DNA of 64,000 bases from Alopecurus myosuroides (taxonomy: Eukaryota; Streptophyta; Magnoliopsida; Poales; Poaceae), in contig CM054057.1 in the NCBI GenBank assembly GCA_028641055.1, forward strand, positions 583,759,158 to 583,823,157, read 5' to 3'. The translations under genes and the position numbers were made by a program. Each line of letters begins with the position of its first letter. Position 1 is the first letter of the stretch. Below, piece by piece: positions 45,745-57,500 of the stretch. The notes below the pieces were generated by a model that searched no databases, was not told the DNA's origin, and saw only the letters and a list, made by a program, of their open reading frames with translations.

Positions 45745-48700
45745 ATGTCCCCCGCGGCGAGTCCGAGCCCGCAGCTGGCCGTGGGTGGCCAGCGAGGGTT
45801 GCTAAGTCCGGGTGCGGGGTCAGCTGCTTCCAGCGCTTCCATGGGGAGACCCATCGTCTCCGGTCTTGGGCTCTCCTACGACTCGATGTCGCCGGCGGTC
45901 TCGGGCGGCCAGGACGTGGTGTCCTCGCGGGCGGCGGCGGAGCCTGGCGTCGAGATGGCTAGAGGAGTCAGGGAGAGGATCTCGTGGGCGCCGGCGGCGC
46001 CGTCCCGCAAATCTTTGTGGCGGAAGCGCAAGGCTGTCCAGCGAGCGGCGGAAGCAGCGCTCGCCGCCCTCGCTGCGCAGCCCCCAAGGTCGCCGGTCCC
46101 GCCTGAGCTGCAGGGCCTCTGTTTCAACTGTTACCGCCCAGGCCACGTCAAGGCGGAGTGCACGGGTGCCACCGTGTGCAACCGCTGTTGGGAGGAGGGG
46201 CATGACGCCCGCGGGTGCGGGAGGCCTCGAAGTCCGGTGGCGGAGGAGGAGGAACTCCGGCGAACCTTGTTGGCGAGCCGTTCCCGAGCTTTGCTGCCGT
46301 TCGTGCCGCCGCGGACCAGTGAGGAGGGGTCGTACAGAGGCGCTGCTGCAGCCACGGCTGCGCGGCGGCCATTGTCGCCCCCCCCGAGCGTGGGCCTCGC
46401 CGGCGGTGGAGGCGCAGCATGCTGTGGGTTGGCCTTCGCCGACCGCCGTCGATCCGGACGCACCCCTCTGCATCGTGCGTAGGTCGCCGGAGATGAACGA
46501 CCTGGAGCACCGGCTGCGATTCGCTCTAGTGGCTTACGTCGGAGGCACCCGGCCGGAGGTCTCGTGTGAGCAGGTGGCTTCGGCGCTCGAGGCGCGGCTG
46601 GGGCTCTCTCGCGTGCGGGTCTCGGTCCATGCGTTCCACCCGGCAGATTTCTTGCTAATTTTCGCCGATGAGGAAAGCCGGGGTAGGGCTGCGAACAGAA
46701 CGTCGTTGCCTTGCGAGGGGTTCACACTGTTCTTCAGGCCTTGGAGCAGACGTGATCAAGCCGTCGGCGGCGCGCTGGAGAAGAAGGTGAGCCTTGTGCT
46801 CGAGGGGATTCCTCCGCATGCTTGGGCGGTGGAAGTGGTGGAAGACCTGCTCGGAACTTCCTGCGTGTTGGGGGAGTTTGCGCCGGAGACGAGTTCGCGT
46901 GATGATCTGGCGCTGTTCAAGCTCACCGCCTGGACCTCGCACCTCGAAGCGATTCCGGCAGCGCGCACTTTGGTGATCCCCGAGCCAGGGAGTTCTGGTG
47001 ATAGGACGCCTCGGTCGCCGGAGTCGGTCAGTTCCCGTTGTGAGACGCCGGGGGTGAACGCCGAGGTTCTGGAGACAATGAACTACAGGGTGTTGATTCA
47101 TCTGGATGCCGTGGAAGAGACGATCACCGCGGCGAGCGGCCAAGCCTGGGACTCGCCGGAGGGTGGTGGCTCGCCTCATGGAGCTAGGAGGGATCACGAT
47201 GAGCAGGATGGCCCCGATGGCAGGAGGCGGTGGCGCCAGCTCCCGTGGAAACGGGGCTCGCTGGATCGCCGGAGCGCGGCCGCCGGTCCGTCTGTTCCGC
47301 CGGGTGCGCGCGTGCATGCTGAGGCTGGAGACGCCGCGTTGGCCTGGCGCTTCCCACCTATGATTATGCCACACGTGGACAGAGTGGCGGGACCGCCTGT
47401 CCCTGCCAGGGCCCGGACCAGCGTCTGGCCTCTCCCTTCTTGCCAGGTGGCGTCGCCTGGGCTGCGAACGGTTGGGCCAGCAATCGCTTGGAATCGGTCA
47501 ACACAAGGAATGGGGCAAGCGGACCCCACGCCCGTCAGAGATGCAGTGTCTCTTGCTGCTGCGCCCTGCCGCTCTGATAAAGAGAAAGGAAAAAGGGCGG
47601 TGGGACCGGATGCGACTGCAAAAGAAGGGAGCTCTCATTCGGCGAGCGTCTCTTTTCGAAAAGAATGGAGGGAAGTGGTGCGGGCCCACCCTGATCCTCC
47701 TGCCGCAGTCTCTGAAAAAGAAAAACGGAACGTTGATCCCGAGGTTGATTTGTCCGTTGGGATTGCTTTGGGTGGAACCACCCTGGTGCGGGATCACGTG
47801 TTGGAGGCAAGCGCGTCTGCTGCCAAGGATTTGGCGCCGCGTGGTAACTGCAGAGAGGACAGCGGGTTGTTGGGCGCAGCTACCTTTATGGTGGGCCCCG
47901 GAGTTGTTGGTTCTGGTGGACGGGTGGCCACAGATCGTGGAGGGGATCCCGAGGCTGGGCTTCGAGCGATAGCAGCCACGGAGCTGGCGCCGCGTGGAAA
48001 GGGAGGAGAGGAGGTTCCGTCTCCTGGTGCATCCGACCAAGGGGTGGGCCCCAAAACCAATATCGAGTCTGGACCAGTGCTTGCTCTTTCATGTGTTGTG
48101 GCAGCGGGTGCATCCGCCTGTACGGCGGGCCCCAGGGAGCTGAAATCGGCGGAGGGAGCCGGTTGTCAGGATTGGTTTGACACTTCGAGCGAGGCGCAGC
48201 CCACGGAACCGTGTGCCTACCCCGGTGCTGTATTGGCTGCTAATCATCGCTTAGCAGAAGAGGAGGAATACTTTGAAGTTTCTCTCTCGTCCCACGTGGA
48301 CACTCAAGATAGAGAGACTGCTTCGGGTGCTCAGAGCGAGGAGATCGAAGTCGAGTCTGAGGCTAGGACTTCAAAGGTTGTGGAGACCACACCTTTCGTC
48401 ACATTTCGTAGTTCCCCGCCCCCGGACTCGGCTCAATTCAGTAGGATGAAGGCTTTTTGCGCAAACTTGCTGAAGAAGTTTACACCCCCGCTGCTCCGAG
48501 AGGTAGAGTCCTCCGTGGCAGTGCCCGCCGATGTTGTGGCATCTACGCCACGGCGACACACGAGGAGCTCAAGCGTGTCAAGTGTGCCTGCCCCAACGAG
48601 CAAGCCGCTCAAGAAAGCTTCCGCAGCCGAGACGGTGCTTCTTAAAGCACTAGGAGTGGTGCCCGAGAACATGTTGGTCGATGAGGCTGCCCTGCAAGAG

Positions 48701-48829
48701 TTCAGGAACCTCTTCGACTCACCTATGCAGGACAAGCACTTGCGTGTGGTCGCGTCGATCTTTGGCAAGGAGATGCCACCTATTGGGTCGTTGCAGGAGT
48801 CGAGTAGCCAGGCGATCCTTGCAAATTGA
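45745..48829 (+). pseudogene. LINE ORF1 (nucleic-acid-binding protein) with one frameshift
   Basis: The N-terminal part reads in the frame of ATG 45745. It carries two CCHC zinc knuckles, CFNCYRPGHVKAEC (residues 126-139) and CNRCWEEGHDARGC (145-158). The C-terminal part reads in the frame that is open from 45812 to the stop at 48827-48829. It has an RRM-like/DUF4283-type section (LRFALVAYVGGTRPEV...FHPADFLLIF) and the usual end domain (ALGVVPEN...LFDSPM). The switch of frame lies near a run of eight C at 46378-46385. ORF1 proteins coat LINE RNA and act as chaperones. The frameshift could be a real mutation or a sequencing error in a homopolymer. Confidence 0.75.
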
Positions 48830-48862
48830 GTGCATGTGGTCTGACTAGGAGTGGAGTGTTAG

Positions 48863-51800
48863 ATGCATATTATGGATCCAAATATAGACATTTTGAGCTG
48901 GAACCCGCGTGGCCTGAATGAGCCAGCAAAGAAAAACGCAGTTCGAGAGTTTGTGGAGTCCCTGCATGTAAACTTGGTGTGTTTGCAGGAAACTAAACTG
49001 AATACAGTTGACCGCTTCACAATCCTGCAGTGTCTTGGCCCGTCCTTTGATGGTTTTGAGTTCTTACCTGCTATCGAAACTCGAGGAGGAGTTCTTGTGG
49101 CTTGGGACACCACGGTCCTTAGTTTTTCCCATGTCAGCATTGATTCTCACACGCTGACAGGTGAAATTACCACAAAGGAGAATAAGAGTTGGTGGCTCTC
49201 AGTGGTGTATGGCCCACAATCCGATGCGGAGAAAATACAGTTCCTGCAGGAGTTAACCGAGAGACGCTCACTTTGCCCGGGGCCTTGGATCATCGTGGGA
49301 GATTTCAACATGATCCTAACTGCAGCAGAAAAGAACAACGCTAATTTGAACAGGAACATGATGGGCCGTTTTCGAAACTTCGTGAGTGCTCATGAGCTGC
49401 GGGACATTTATCTGCATGGGAGGATGTACACTTGGAGTAATGAGAGGGCCGTCCCAACTATGACACGTATTGATCGTGCGCTGGTCTCTGTAGATTGGGA
49501 CATCCTTTACCCTGACTGCATTCTCCAGGCATTATCAAGCAACATTTCTGATCATACACCTCTACATCTTTCTTTAGACGCGGCAGTGAGACCCAAGAGG
49601 AGATTCAGATTTGAGTTGTTCTGGCTGAAGCTGGAAGGGTTTGAGGAAGCAGTCAAAGAAGGATGGGTGTGTGACGTGGCAATTGTGGATCCTTTCAAGC
49701 GCCTGGATGCGCTCTTTAGAAACTTGGCTTCCCACCTTCAGTCTTGGGGCCAAAAGAAGGTGGGCAACATAAAAGTCCAGTTGGCTATTGCAAATACAGT
49801 CATCTTCAGATTGGATGCTGCGCAAGACAGGAGGTTATTGTCACCGGGAGAGGTTTGGCTGAGACGCATGCTCAAATTGTCTATCTTGGGACTCTCCTCA
49901 CTGGAGCGGACCATGGCTAGGCAGAGATCGAGGCTGAGATGGCTGAAAGAGGGAGATGCTAATACTAGGCTCTTTCATGCGGTGGCCAATGGCAGGAGAG
50001 CCAAGAGCTTTATCCCCGCAGTTCGTGTTGGGGCAGATCTGATCACGGACCAAGCTCAGAAGGAGGAAGTGTTTTTTGAGGCCTACCAGAGTCTTCTGGG
50101 AAAGCTGGAGACCAGGGAGCACTCCATTGACTTGGGGTTTGTTGGCCTACAACACCTTGAGCTGCGGGATCTGGATGGCCTTTTTACCGAGGAGGAGGTG
50201 TGGGACACCATCAAAGATCTACCACCGGACCGGGCTCCTGGACCAGATGGTTTTATCGGAGCTTTCTATCATAGAGCTTGGAGCATCATAAAGCCAGATA
50301 TCATGGCAGCTTTGCTTAAGCTGGCGGTGGGAGATGGGAGAGGTTTCTCTAAGCTTAATAAAGCGTTGATTACGCTAATTCCCAAGAAGCAAGATGCTAT
50401 GGAGATTGGAGATTATAGGCCCATTAGTTTGGTGCATAGCTTCTCCAAGCTGTTCTCTAAACTGTTGGCCAACCGTCTGAGAAGCAAACTGGGTGGGTTG
50501 GTGAGTGCGAATCAGTCCGCCTTCATAAAAGGGAGGAGTCTGCATGATAATTTTATTCTGGTTCGACAGCTCGCACGCAAAATCAACACCAGGAGAGAGA
50601 AGGGGGTGCTTCTGAAGCTGGACATTTCGAGAGCCTTTGATTCACTCTCATGGGCATTCTTGTTCGAAGTGTTAAGACAGATGGGGTTCAGCGAGTGGTG
50701 GTGTAGGTTGATCGCGATCCTGTTAAACACGGCAAGCACTAAGGTGGTGGTCAACGGGGTACCGGGCAAGAGGATCTCTCACGTTCGGGGCCTGCGTCAG
50801 GGGGATCCTTTATCCCCGATGTTGTTTGTGCTGGCGATGGAGGTTATTTCGCAGTCAGTGGCAAAAGCGGTGGGTGAGGGCTTGTTCACACCGCTTGCAG
50901 GTTGCTCGGCACTGCAAAGAGTTTCGGTTTACGCAGATGACGTGGTGCTATTTGTGAAGCCGCTAGAGTCCGATCTCCTGGTGGTGAGGGAGATCCTGCG
51001 CATTTTTGGAGAGGCATCGGGTTTGAAAGTGAACTATGCTAAGACTGCAGCAACACTCATCCGGGGAGAGGAGTTGGATGAGAACCTGGTCTCTCTGGTG
51101 CTAGGATGTAAAATTGCACAATTCCCAATCAAATATCTGGGACTGCAGCTGGCGCTGCGTCCTTTGACCAAGAGCGAGTGGCAGCCTATGTTGGATCAGG
51201 TGCTGAAGTGCGTACCGGCATGGCAGAGTGGGATGATTGTCAGAGCAGGGCGTTTGACCCTGGTCAAATCTGTGGTAGCAGCAAGACCGGTGCATCAACT
51301 GTTAGTGGCTGAGGCCCCCAGTTGGCTTTTGGAGGAGATCAACAAGTGGATGCGAGGGCTTCTTTGGGCAGGCTCGGAGACAGCGCACGGAGGTCAGTGC
51401 CTCGTGGCTTGGGAGAATGTGTGCAAGCCTTATTGCTATGGGGGCCTAAGCATCAAAAATTTAGAAACTCAGGGTTTGGCATTACGAGTTAGATGGGAAT
51501 GGTTGAGGAGGACTGATGACTCGAGACCGTGGAAGGGGTTGCCTATGCTCAAAGACACCTTAGCCGCCGAGGTGTTTAACAGCCTCGCCCGCATCAAAGT
51601 TGGTAATGGGAAGAAGACCCTTTTCTGGAAAGATAGATGGCTTGGAGGGATGGCTATTCAGGAGTTAGCCCCCTTGTTGAGGGCCGCTGTCAGCTCGAGG
51701 ACGGCAAACAGGAGGAATGTGCAGGAAGCTCTGACGGATAGCAGATGGGTTGGAGATTGCAGAGGAGCCTGGACGCCGGAGATGGCTTTGCAAGGGGTTA

Positions 51801-52429
51801 AGCTCTGGTTGGCCATTCAGGAGGTACCACGGGATGTATCCTTGGAGGATGAGTTCTATTGGCCTTATTCTGCCACGGGGAGATACTCCGCGAGTTCCAC
51901 TTATAAAGCCCTTATGGTGGGGCAGATTGGTTTCCCCCTTGCTAATGGAGTCTGGAGGTGTTGGGCCCCGGTCAAATGCAAGTTGTTCATGTGGCTAGCT
52001 ATCCAACACAGGATCTGGACCTCAGACCGTAGAGTGAGACATGGTTTGCAGGACCACCCCGACATCTGTAAGCTGTGCGATCAAGAGTTGGAAACCTCAG
52101 ATCATATCTTGGTGACATGTGTGTTCACGAGGCAAGTTTGGTGGAGATGTTTGAGTTTACTGAGGTTACAGCTCCCGACACCCACGGAGGACGATACTCT
52201 GGAAAACTGGTGGTTGACTGTCAGAGAGAGATTTAGAGATAAGCAAAGGAAGTCGATCGACACCTTAGTCACTATCATCACATGGCACATCTGGAAACAG
52301 CGGAATGCGAGGGTCTTCAGTAACATCAGTCAAATCTGTAATGAGGAGACCCTTGCCTCTCGCATCATTGCGGAGTTGAGCATTTGGAAGGAGGCTGGAG
52401 CTGGAGTGGGAGCCCTAGTTCGCGAGTAG
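48863..52429 (+). CDS. LINE ORF2: endonuclease and reverse transcriptase, intact
   Basis: 1188 residues without a stop. The N-terminal apurinic-type endonuclease keeps its catalytic motifs: WNPRGLN (13-19), LQETKL with E43, GDFN (146-149), R.YTWSNE-like sequence (187-194), RIDRAL (202-207) and SDH (229-231). The reverse transcriptase follows, with DYRPISL, SAFIKGR, LKLDISRAFD, RGLRQGDPLSPMLF and the catalytic YADD at 690-693. The C-terminal zinc-binding segment (about 995-1085) has C-KL-C and H-ILVT-C. There is no clear RNase H domain, as in many L1-type plant elements. ATG 48863 or the in-frame ATG 48872 could be used. The protein nicks target DNA and copies LINE RNA in place. All residues I can check are present, so the family may be recently active. 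Confidence 0.92.
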   Translation: MHIMDPNIDILSWNPRGLNEPAKKNAVREFVESLHVNLVCLQETKLNTVDRFTILQCLGPSFDGFEFLPAIETRGGVLVAWDTTVLSFSHVSIDSHTLTGEITTKENKSWWLSVVYGPQSDAEKIQFLQELTERRSLCPGPWIIVGDFNMILTAAEKNNANLNRNMMGRFRNFVSAHELRDIYLHGRMYTWSNERAVPTMTRIDRALVSVDWDILYPDCILQALSSNISDHTPLHLSLDAAVRPKRRFRFELFWLKLEGFEEAVKEGWVCDVAIVDPFKRLDALFRNLASHLQSWGQKKVGNIKVQLAIANTVIFRLDAAQDRRLLSPGEVWLRRMLKLSILGLSSLERTMARQRSRLRWLKEGDANTRLFHAVANGRRAKSFIPAVRVGADLITDQAQKEEVFFEAYQSLLGKLETREHSIDLGFVGLQHLELRDLDGLFTEEEVWDTIKDLPPDRAPGPDGFIGAFYHRAWSIIKPDIMAALLKLAVGDGRGFSKLNKALITLIPKKQDAMEIGDYRPISLVHSFSKLFSKLLANRLRSKLGGLVSANQSAFIKGRSLHDNFILVRQLARKINTRREKGVLLKLDISRAFDSLSWAFLFEVLRQMGFSEWWCRLIAILLNTASTKVVVNGVPGKRISHVRGLRQGDPLSPMLFVLAMEVISQSVAKAVGEGLFTPLAGCSALQRVSVYADDVVLFVKPLESDLLVVREILRIFGEASGLKVNYAKTAATLIRGEELDENLVSLVLGCKIAQFPIKYLGLQLALRPLTKSEWQPMLDQVLKCVPAWQSGMIVRAGRLTLVKSVVAARPVHQLLVAEAPSWLLEEINKWMRGLLWAGSETAHGGQCLVAWENVCKPYCYGGLSIKNLETQGLALRVRWEWLRRTDDSRPWKGLPMLKDTLAAEVFNSLARIKVGNGKKTLFWKDRWLGGMAIQELAPLLRAAVSSRTANRRNVQEALTDSRWVGDCRGAWTPEMALQGVKLWLAIQEVPRDVSLEDEFYWPYSATGRYSASSTYKALMVGQIGFPLANGVWRCWAPVKCKLFMWLAIQHRIWTSDRRVRHGLQDHPDICKLCDQELETSDHILVTCVFTRQVWWRCLSLLRLQLPTPTEDDTLENWWLTVRERFRDKQRKSIDTLVTIITWHIWKQRNARVFSNISQICNEETLASRIIAELSIWKEAGAGVGALVRE

Positions 52430-52561
52430 TTGCCTAGGTGTGGTGTGGAGTGGGTCTGACAGTATGGTTGTGTACAACTAGCACTGTCAACCGTCTTGTA
52501 ATTGAATTCTCTTCTTCTATAAAAATCAGGTATGCAATTGCATACCTTCGAAAAAAAAAAA

Positions 52562-54512
52562 CAATTCTTTGATGGAATTTTGAACAGTCACATTCCGTAC
52601 TTTGAAGTCAGTAAATTCGTCACAAAATTAAAGCGGCTAGGTGGGCTCACAGGTTGTCTGCTCTCCCTTGAAATATGGGTGATGTGTCCAGTATGTACCG
52701 GCTTGTCCGTCGGTCCGTTCCGTCTAATCTGTCTTTCCGGCCAGAGCACACGTGCTTTTTCCCTTCTTGGCATAAAGAATGAGCAGTTTTGCTAGTTTTT
52801 CTGAAATTTATTTTGGCAGGCGTGAGCACATGCTGCTGCACCAAGAACATATTTGATATTTATACTGTCAAAAAAATTAATAATACAAATTTAGTGCATA
52901 CACCTCGACATTCTATACGTGTGCATGCACCTTAGGTTTCCCAGAAAACTGATGTTTTTAGTGGCCTGTCTAAACACAGTAGAAAAATCTGTTTTCAGCA
53001 CTGAAATTTGTCTTTTTTCACACGACATACACTATCCGTATTTTGTACAAAACGAGTTTGTCTGCCCATAGAGTAGCAAAATGTACACACGTTTTTTTTT
53101 GTCAAAATTGTTTGACAAGGTGAAAATCGGTTAAAACAAATTTCAACAATCAAGAGTCCTTCTGGCTGCCAAAACGTCTCTCCCCCCCTCCCCCTCCTAG
53201 TTTCTAATTAGTACGCATGAAAGAAACATGAAACCCAAAAATGTAGGGAGATAAGCTTTTCAAAACCTGGATAGTCCCATACAAGCATTTTCGAACTTAA
53301 CGACTCCTATTTCTTAAACTAAAAAGAAACCAAAAACTCTACATGATTGGCGGTTTAGCTAGACAGACATGTGCAACCCCCGGTCACTTGCCAACCTCCT
53401 ATGACTATATCTTGTATGATTTTGTACTCACCTTGCTTCCTCGCTCCAAATTCGTTCATATCTTCCTCCTACTAATCATCACTCCACCATATCATTGTTT
53501 TCGCTTTAAAAAACACATTTCTCGATTTGCAACATTCTTACCAACCACTGATTATTGAGCTCGGATGATGCAGGTAATATGACCATCCTGATAATGTAAT
53601 TCATGTTTTCTGCCAAGATTTGGAATTCATTCTCGGCTTCCTCATTAATCTGTTTAATTTTTTTTGAAGAATCTCGTGCCTTTTCACATGCTGAGTTCTC
53701 CACAAATGCTCGGTCGATATCGCAAGAATACGACCATCTGGAAGCGACAAACATAATTTTCTTGGATGGGGGGGGGGGGGGGGGGGAGGGGAACCACACT
53801 CATTTATTCAATTCAATGTCTTCCTTGTGCTTTCGTTAGCTCGATATTAGCGACAATTTTTTCACCGTGCATGGTGTTGTTGACGTCTACACCGAACACG
53901 TCCTCATGTGTTCTTGGGAGCAGGGGCTAATGCACCACAACGCCGTACAAGGACACCTTCCAGAAGCGCGGTACGCAAGATAATTCGGATGAAGCTATCA
54001 CAACACAAAACCTTGCACACCTAAAAGGGACTCTTTTTAGGTTCGCAGCGACTATGATCTGAGCTAGGTTGATTTGCTCGCCCTAGACTCAATTTTTGAT
54101 CAACTAGGGGAATCATCGTTCGTGAAGTCGCCTATGAGCGGAAGCAGAAGCAGTAACAAAGGTTGAAGGTAAAAGGTAAAAATATTGGTAGATTCGATTG
54201 ATATCTGCTTAGTTGACAATCAGCCATCACCTTTACATTTATATATTTATATATGGCAATTGGTATTGCCGTGTAAGGCATGAAACCCACACGTTTAAAA
54301 ATAAAACTGAGTATAAGTCCTACAATGAACGAGGAAGGTATTTCCGCGCCTTCATACTGAAAATATATTCCAAGCATCTGAGTCCGGGTGCATCCGGGTT
54401 AGAGTCGACTCTCCTTCTGTGTTGTAGTAGATCATGCCAAGTCTTTGTGTTGAATTCGGTCTTGCCTTGGTCTTCTGGACAGGTGCCAATTTCCACTTTT
54501 ATCTTTGTGGTA
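52562..54512. other. Unassigned intergenic stretch
   Basis: AT-rich with no recognised gene or transposon ends. An impure poly-G tract lies at about 53767-53790. Short open frames here show no conserved motif. Confidence 0.5.
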
Positions 54513-54517
54513 CCTTC

Positions 54518-57500
54518 TGTAAGGACCCCAGACCGGCAGTCTGAAACCCTCCGTATGCATACATTCACGATCCCAGAAAGATCAGTCGTGAACAACATAC
54601 ACAGTTGGCACACAGAAATACATCATCCATTACACGAATGCATAAAGGTATTACAAAAATGATCACATGATCAAGTTTAACACAACCGCCACATAGGGCA
54701 GGCAACTTAACAAACACAGCGGAAGACAATTAAAACACAACGTAGATGAGCCCAAGTCACGCCTTAACCTACAGGCTGCTAACCCGGAGACGATCCTAGT
54801 TCGCAAAGCCGTCAGCTCCGTACTTCTCTTTATAGATCTCCTTTGGAGGCTCCTTCTCCAAAGCTGATAAGTAGATACCAGGGGCGAAACCATAATGAGT
54901 ACATTTGAATGTACTCAGCAAGACATCCATCATATCACATACCAACATGCAAGTATGCTTATATGGTGGAATAGTTAGGCTATAAATAGGGTTCACTACC
55001 AATGGTGTTCATATACGATGACACCATAGTTGCAGTCAGGTTAATCTGTATCTTCGTTGAAGAAGATACTTCAGAAGAAAATAATATAGTTTTATTTCTC
55101 TTGTAGATATCACATGTACAAGAGGTTTTGTAAAGCTTTGTTAAAGAATATTTTCTCTTTGCAAAACTTCTTGGAATCAGTTTCCAGAATTCTTGCTTAG
55201 AGTAGAAAAGGTTTTCTTTGCAAAACATTTTGTTTTGTATAACAGCATCTGGCTTTTCATCATCGACGATACCTCCACGGTATAAGTTTCCATTCCTTTC
55301 CGAACTTCACAAGTTCAACACTTCCTTTCCAAAATTCCCTTTTCAAAAACTTCCTTTTTGAAAACATTGACACAATGCTAGCTACATGGCCATTCAACTG
55401 TCCATATCCGAGGACGCGGCTTCTTCGAAAAAGTTATACTCTGCAGAGGTGTACACATCCACCAGATCCAGTACACCTCCCGTGAACAATCACGGACTAT
55501 AACAACAGTATGTAAACATCAGGTATCTGATCATAACCATCCACTATGTTCAAGCTAGTATATGCCTATCTCTCTGTTGAGTTTTACCACATCCCCGGCA
55601 CTGAGCTAATCCCCGCCAAGCCAGGATGCCTCAACTGATGCGACCGGAGGGAAAATTAATCCCACACTTTATATGTCTCCACTGACGACATTCGGTTCGA
55701 GGGTACGACGCCCCTTATAGCAAGTGAGATAGCACACACTAATAAGAACAAACTTCAAGTTAAGCCCCGTGCCCACCATGTTGGGGTAGGGTGGCAGTAC
55801 GGTAAAGGTTGTCCGACGAAGACTAGGTTATGTGTCATTTTTGAAAAACACCATTTTCTCAAAAATGACCACTTCCACATTCCTCCGGAGAACAAGGATC
55901 CGCCTTTTCTCCGGGTTTTCCGTAAAGCCTTTGTTTTGTAGAATCACAATTTTAGGGTGTCCACTTAGGGACTAGTATATTTGATGGTAATAAATACCAT
56001 ATGGTGGCTTATGGGCTTGGTATTACCAAGTTTAACTACTGGCATAATAGTAACCTATATACTAGTATAGTAGTAATAGCCACATCAAAAATAGTTTTGA
56101 TAATCAAGTTTTTGGTAAAACTTCAGAGGTAAAACATGCATGATAGATAATGGTAAGTATTGTATCATCAAGCAATCAGGATGGCTTGCCTGGTATCTCC
56201 TTGTGTCCCTGGGTTTGGAGTGACTGGAACATGAAACAGAGCTTCACGACACTTCCTTCCTCTTCGTTTTCTAACATCGTAAAAGGAATAAAGGACACAC
56301 ATTCAGAAACAATCAAGGCAAGCAACAATACACAACAATACATACAGCAAGGAAACTAATAATAACTAATCACACAATTATTAATGGAGGCAAACAATCA
56401 AACAAACCTACTTGGCAGAAATGCCATTTAACAAGACAGCTTAAGGTTGGAGGAACATATCTCACAACCTTAATATCATGGATTCAGTGGGTGTGCCACT
56501 CTCATACCAAGATATTAATAAACCCAAAATAAACTTAGTTTAACAATGGTGAGACTACTAAAAGTATATAAAACAAGCTCAATAATAATCATGGCAATGG
56601 GTCTATCAACCACACCCCAAAAAGAAAAAAATGTAGCTATCCTGCTAAGTCTAAATTCACCTCAAGAATAAATAAAACACATGATTTGCAAAAGTTACTT
56701 TTACAAATCAGTGAGCCTACCCAAGTGTAAAAAGGTAATAGACTCATCACAAAACACACAATTCTCATAGTGAGAACAATAGAAACAATGACTAAAAAGG
56801 AGGAATCCTATAGACATGTTTCTACTAAAAGTTTGCTATGCAAGCAAGCATAACAAGTAAAGTACTAAAATGCAAACAAGGAACCATGTTATCATAATGA
56901 GAATGAAAACATGTCCTCATGCAAGGATACACACATATCTACCAAACACAAGTTGGCAGGAAAAATAATTCAATACAAAAACTGCTAAGGAAACTAGTAC
57001 TACTCACACATGAAGAATCAATGGATGTATTTCAATCAAGTAATTGAAATACAACCAGAGGGTCCATGTCATAAAAACAGGAGTGAAAAACATCTATACT
57101 TTCTATAACAAAAATATCCCATTTGATAAAACAATGCATCAATTTGCAGGGCAACTCCTACATACTAGTAGTAATGAAAAGGGCATTACTAGAGGAATCA
57201 AACAACATTCCAAAGATGGATTTTTCCTAGCAAGCCACACATGATTACAACCACTTACAAACAGAAGTATACACATTTTCATTTAGTACTAAAATTCCCA
57301 AAGCAAAAATACAAGGCACTCAATAGTTAGATAACTATATAAAAGAAATGCATCTAGTGTGGGGGAAATAATGTTTCCACCAAAAATGCAATGACACCAG
57401 TGGGTGTTCCACTAGCATAACAAAGCATTAAGAGGTCACAATGCCTCTGGTCATACTTGCTAAAAATTAACAAAAGACTAAACTAGCATCTAGTGCATTA

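Larger units (their letters stand above)
45620..52561 (+). mobile_element. Nearly full-length L1-type LINE
   Basis: Order: GC-rich 5' UTR, ORF1 (from 45745), 33-bp gap, ORF2 (48863-52429), about 100 bp of 3' UTR, a perfect terminal palindrome AGGTATGCAATTGCATACCT (52528-52547) and poly-A (52551-52561). The exact 5' end and target duplication were not found. ORF2 is open throughout; ORF1 has one frameshift. It is by far the best preserved LINE in the window. Confidence 0.85.

Noticed and set aside
53600..53840. Open frame crossing the poly-G tract at about 53767
   Set aside because: Low-complexity run inside, no motif, no support from either flank.
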